Assembly: GCA_018830585.1 (NCBI GenBank)
Contig: JAHJSD010000049.1
Coordinates: 1 to 7,144, forward strand
DNA from: Patescibacteria group bacterium
Lineage (GTDB): Bacteria > Patescibacteriota > Microgenomatia > UBA12405 > JAHJSD01
Length of the DNA: 7,144 nucleotides
Reading direction: 5' to 3'
Part shown: positions 6,384 to 7,144 of the stretch, in pieces
How positions within the stretch are numbered: position 1 is the first letter of the stretch
How the letters are laid out: every line of letters begins with the position of its first letter
Translations under genes and position numbers: made by a program
The notes under the pieces: generated by a model
What the model was told of the DNA's origin: nothing
Seen by the model: only the letters and a program-made list of their open reading frames with translations
The model's database searches: none

Positions 6384-7144
6384 GAAGGATTCCCTTTTGC
6401 CCCCTCTGGGATAAAGTCGACAACCTCAAATCCTTTTGCCAGTTTTTCTTGAACATATTTTACTGGGTGATAAACGCTGCACAAGTTGGTTCCAGATGCT
6501 TCTTCGCACCTAACAATCAATCGACCAGTCTTAAGTTCTTTTTGTTCTTCCCGAGTCAGTTTCTCAAAGTAGGGTTCACCATGAGTAGTTATCAAGAGGT
6601 ATCCACCAGGTCTAATTACTCTTGAAAGTTCATTAATCCACAAAAGTTGCAACGCTTCACGCATATGAGTGAAAACAGAAAGTGCATAGATAAAGTCAAA
6701 TTTTTCATCACTATAGCTCAGTGGTGGAAATAACTGATTTGTCTCAAATTGAGCAAAAGTAAGCTTCCGCCTGCACCAATCAGTTAATTCGGGATTATAA
6801 TCCGCACCATATATATTTGCTCTCTCTAAAGAATTCCAACGCCGGATAACACGCCCACAACCACAGCCAAAGTCCAGAATCGTTTGAAAATTATCGATAT
6901 TCAGCCCATTTTTTCTCAGAGTATCAAGTATGCTCCAGGCCGCTAACTTCCCGCTTTCAAGAAACCAGGAGATTCTAGGGGTTCCAGCAACTAAGACAAT
7001 CAATTTCAAAGGCGGAATGGGCAAACTATCCGGCGCTATCCCACTCCAATATCGGATGTTATGACATAGAGCATGAGGCTTCACGATTTTGGCCACTTCA
7101 TATATCTTATAGATAACCTTAGGGGGTATTATTTTCCTCAGTAT
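6332..7144 (-). CDS. Class I SAM-dependent methyltransferase, 5'-partial (start off the window)
   Basis: The - strand frame is open from the window edge to the TAG at 6334-6332 (270 visible residues). A GTG at 7096-7094 could be a start, but the 16 codons before it stay open and read as plausible protein (LRKIIPPKVIYKIYE), so the gene probably begins beyond the window. Visible motifs, counted from the edge: PIPPLKLIVLVAG (42-54), motif I DFGCGCGR (91-98), strand-2 acidic D115 in YGAD, FPPLSYSDEKFDFIYALSVF (139-158), THM (159-161), then ELSRVIRPGGYLLITTHGEP (171-190). The end, SQDIFLLRKP (254-263), matches the usual finish of these enzymes, leaving a seven-residue tail that runs into the opposite gene. 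The subfamily is common in glycan and secondary-metabolite loci, with substrates mostly unknown. It is unlike the 1923-2708 methyltransferase and points the other way, so it belongs to a separate transcription unit. Some parts are GC-richer than the operon core (6841-6900 has 27/60 G+C). Confidence 0.88.
   Translation of the reverse strand: MLRKIIPPKVIYKIYEVAKIVKPHALCHNIRYWSGIAPDSLPIPPLKLIVLVAGTPRISWFLESGKLAAWSILDTLRKNGLNIDNFQTILDFGCGCGRVIRRWNSLERANIYGADYNPELTDWCRRKLTFAQFETNQLFPPLSYSDEKFDFIYALSVFTHMREALQLLWINELSRVIRPGGYLLITTHGEPYFEKLTREEQKELKTGRLIVRCEEASGTNLCSVYHPVKYVQEKLAKGFEVVDFIPEGAKGNPSQDIFLLRKPTDVFNKT
6365..6399. terminator. Possible weak bidirectional terminator hairpin between convergent genes
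   Basis: ATCCT (6377-6381) pairs with AGGAT (6386-6390) around a GAGA loop, and an outer arm CAAAAG (6365-6370) can pair with CTTTTG (6394-6399) across a 6/3-nt internal loop. Read on the - strand the inner hairpin is followed by ATTTTTCTTTTG, a T-rich run like an intrinsic terminator. On the + strand the run after it is only TCCCTTTTG. The inner stem has just five pairs, and the structure lies inside the - strand coding region, about 43 bases before its stop. Treat it as a candidate only. Confidence 0.25.

Noticed and set aside
1..7144. Promoter, CRISPR array, tRNA or mobile element in the window
   Set aside because: Genes occupy essentially the whole window with overlaps; no spaced direct repeats, cloverleaf-like sequence, transposase or terminal inverted repeats were seen by eye.

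Overview
The window is a densely packed stretch of a surface-glycan (polysaccharide or lipid-linked oligosaccharide) biosynthesis locus. Six genes run on the + strand: three family-2 glycosyltransferases, one SAM-dependent methyltransferase, one multi-pass glycan flippase and one cobalamin-binding-type radical SAM enzyme. A seventh gene, a second SAM-dependent methyltransferase of a different subfamily, lies on the - strand and converges on the cluster. The first and last genes both run off the window edges. No tRNA, rRNA, CRISPR array, insertion sequence or origin was seen.

Layout. 3-893 is a glycosyltransferase lacking its N-terminus. 877-1923 is a second glycosyltransferase, 1923-2708 a methyltransferase, 2705-3688 a third glycosyltransferase, 3685-4962 the flippase, and 4959-6383 the radical SAM protein. 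Every + strand junction overlaps (17, 1, 4, 4 and 4 nt), so the six genes are almost certainly one translationally coupled operon whose promoter lies upstream of the window. The convergent methyltransferase ends at 6332, inside the 3' end of the radical SAM gene (52 bp overlap). No non-coding stretch of any useful length remains.

How the genes could work together (inference): the three glycosyltransferases add successive sugars to a membrane-anchored acceptor, the methyltransferase modifies or caps the glycan, the flippase moves the lipid-linked product across the membrane, and the radical SAM enzyme may install an unusual modification. Polymerase, ligase, initiating transferase and nucleotide-sugar genes are not in this window.

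Organism. The DNA is AT-rich with lysine-rich proteins, heavy use of AAA/ATA/AGA codons, gene overlaps and few recognisable Shine-Dalgarno sequences. This fits a small-genome uncultivated bacterium such as a member of the Patescibacteria (CPR), but it is only a compositional inference. TGA is used as a real stop in four consecutive + strand genes and never in frame inside a gene, which argues against the recoded (TGA = Gly) Gracilibacteria/Absconditabacteria. I found no clearly undescribed system. The radical SAM gene at the end of the glycan operon and the overlapping convergent methyltransferase are the most worthwhile leads.
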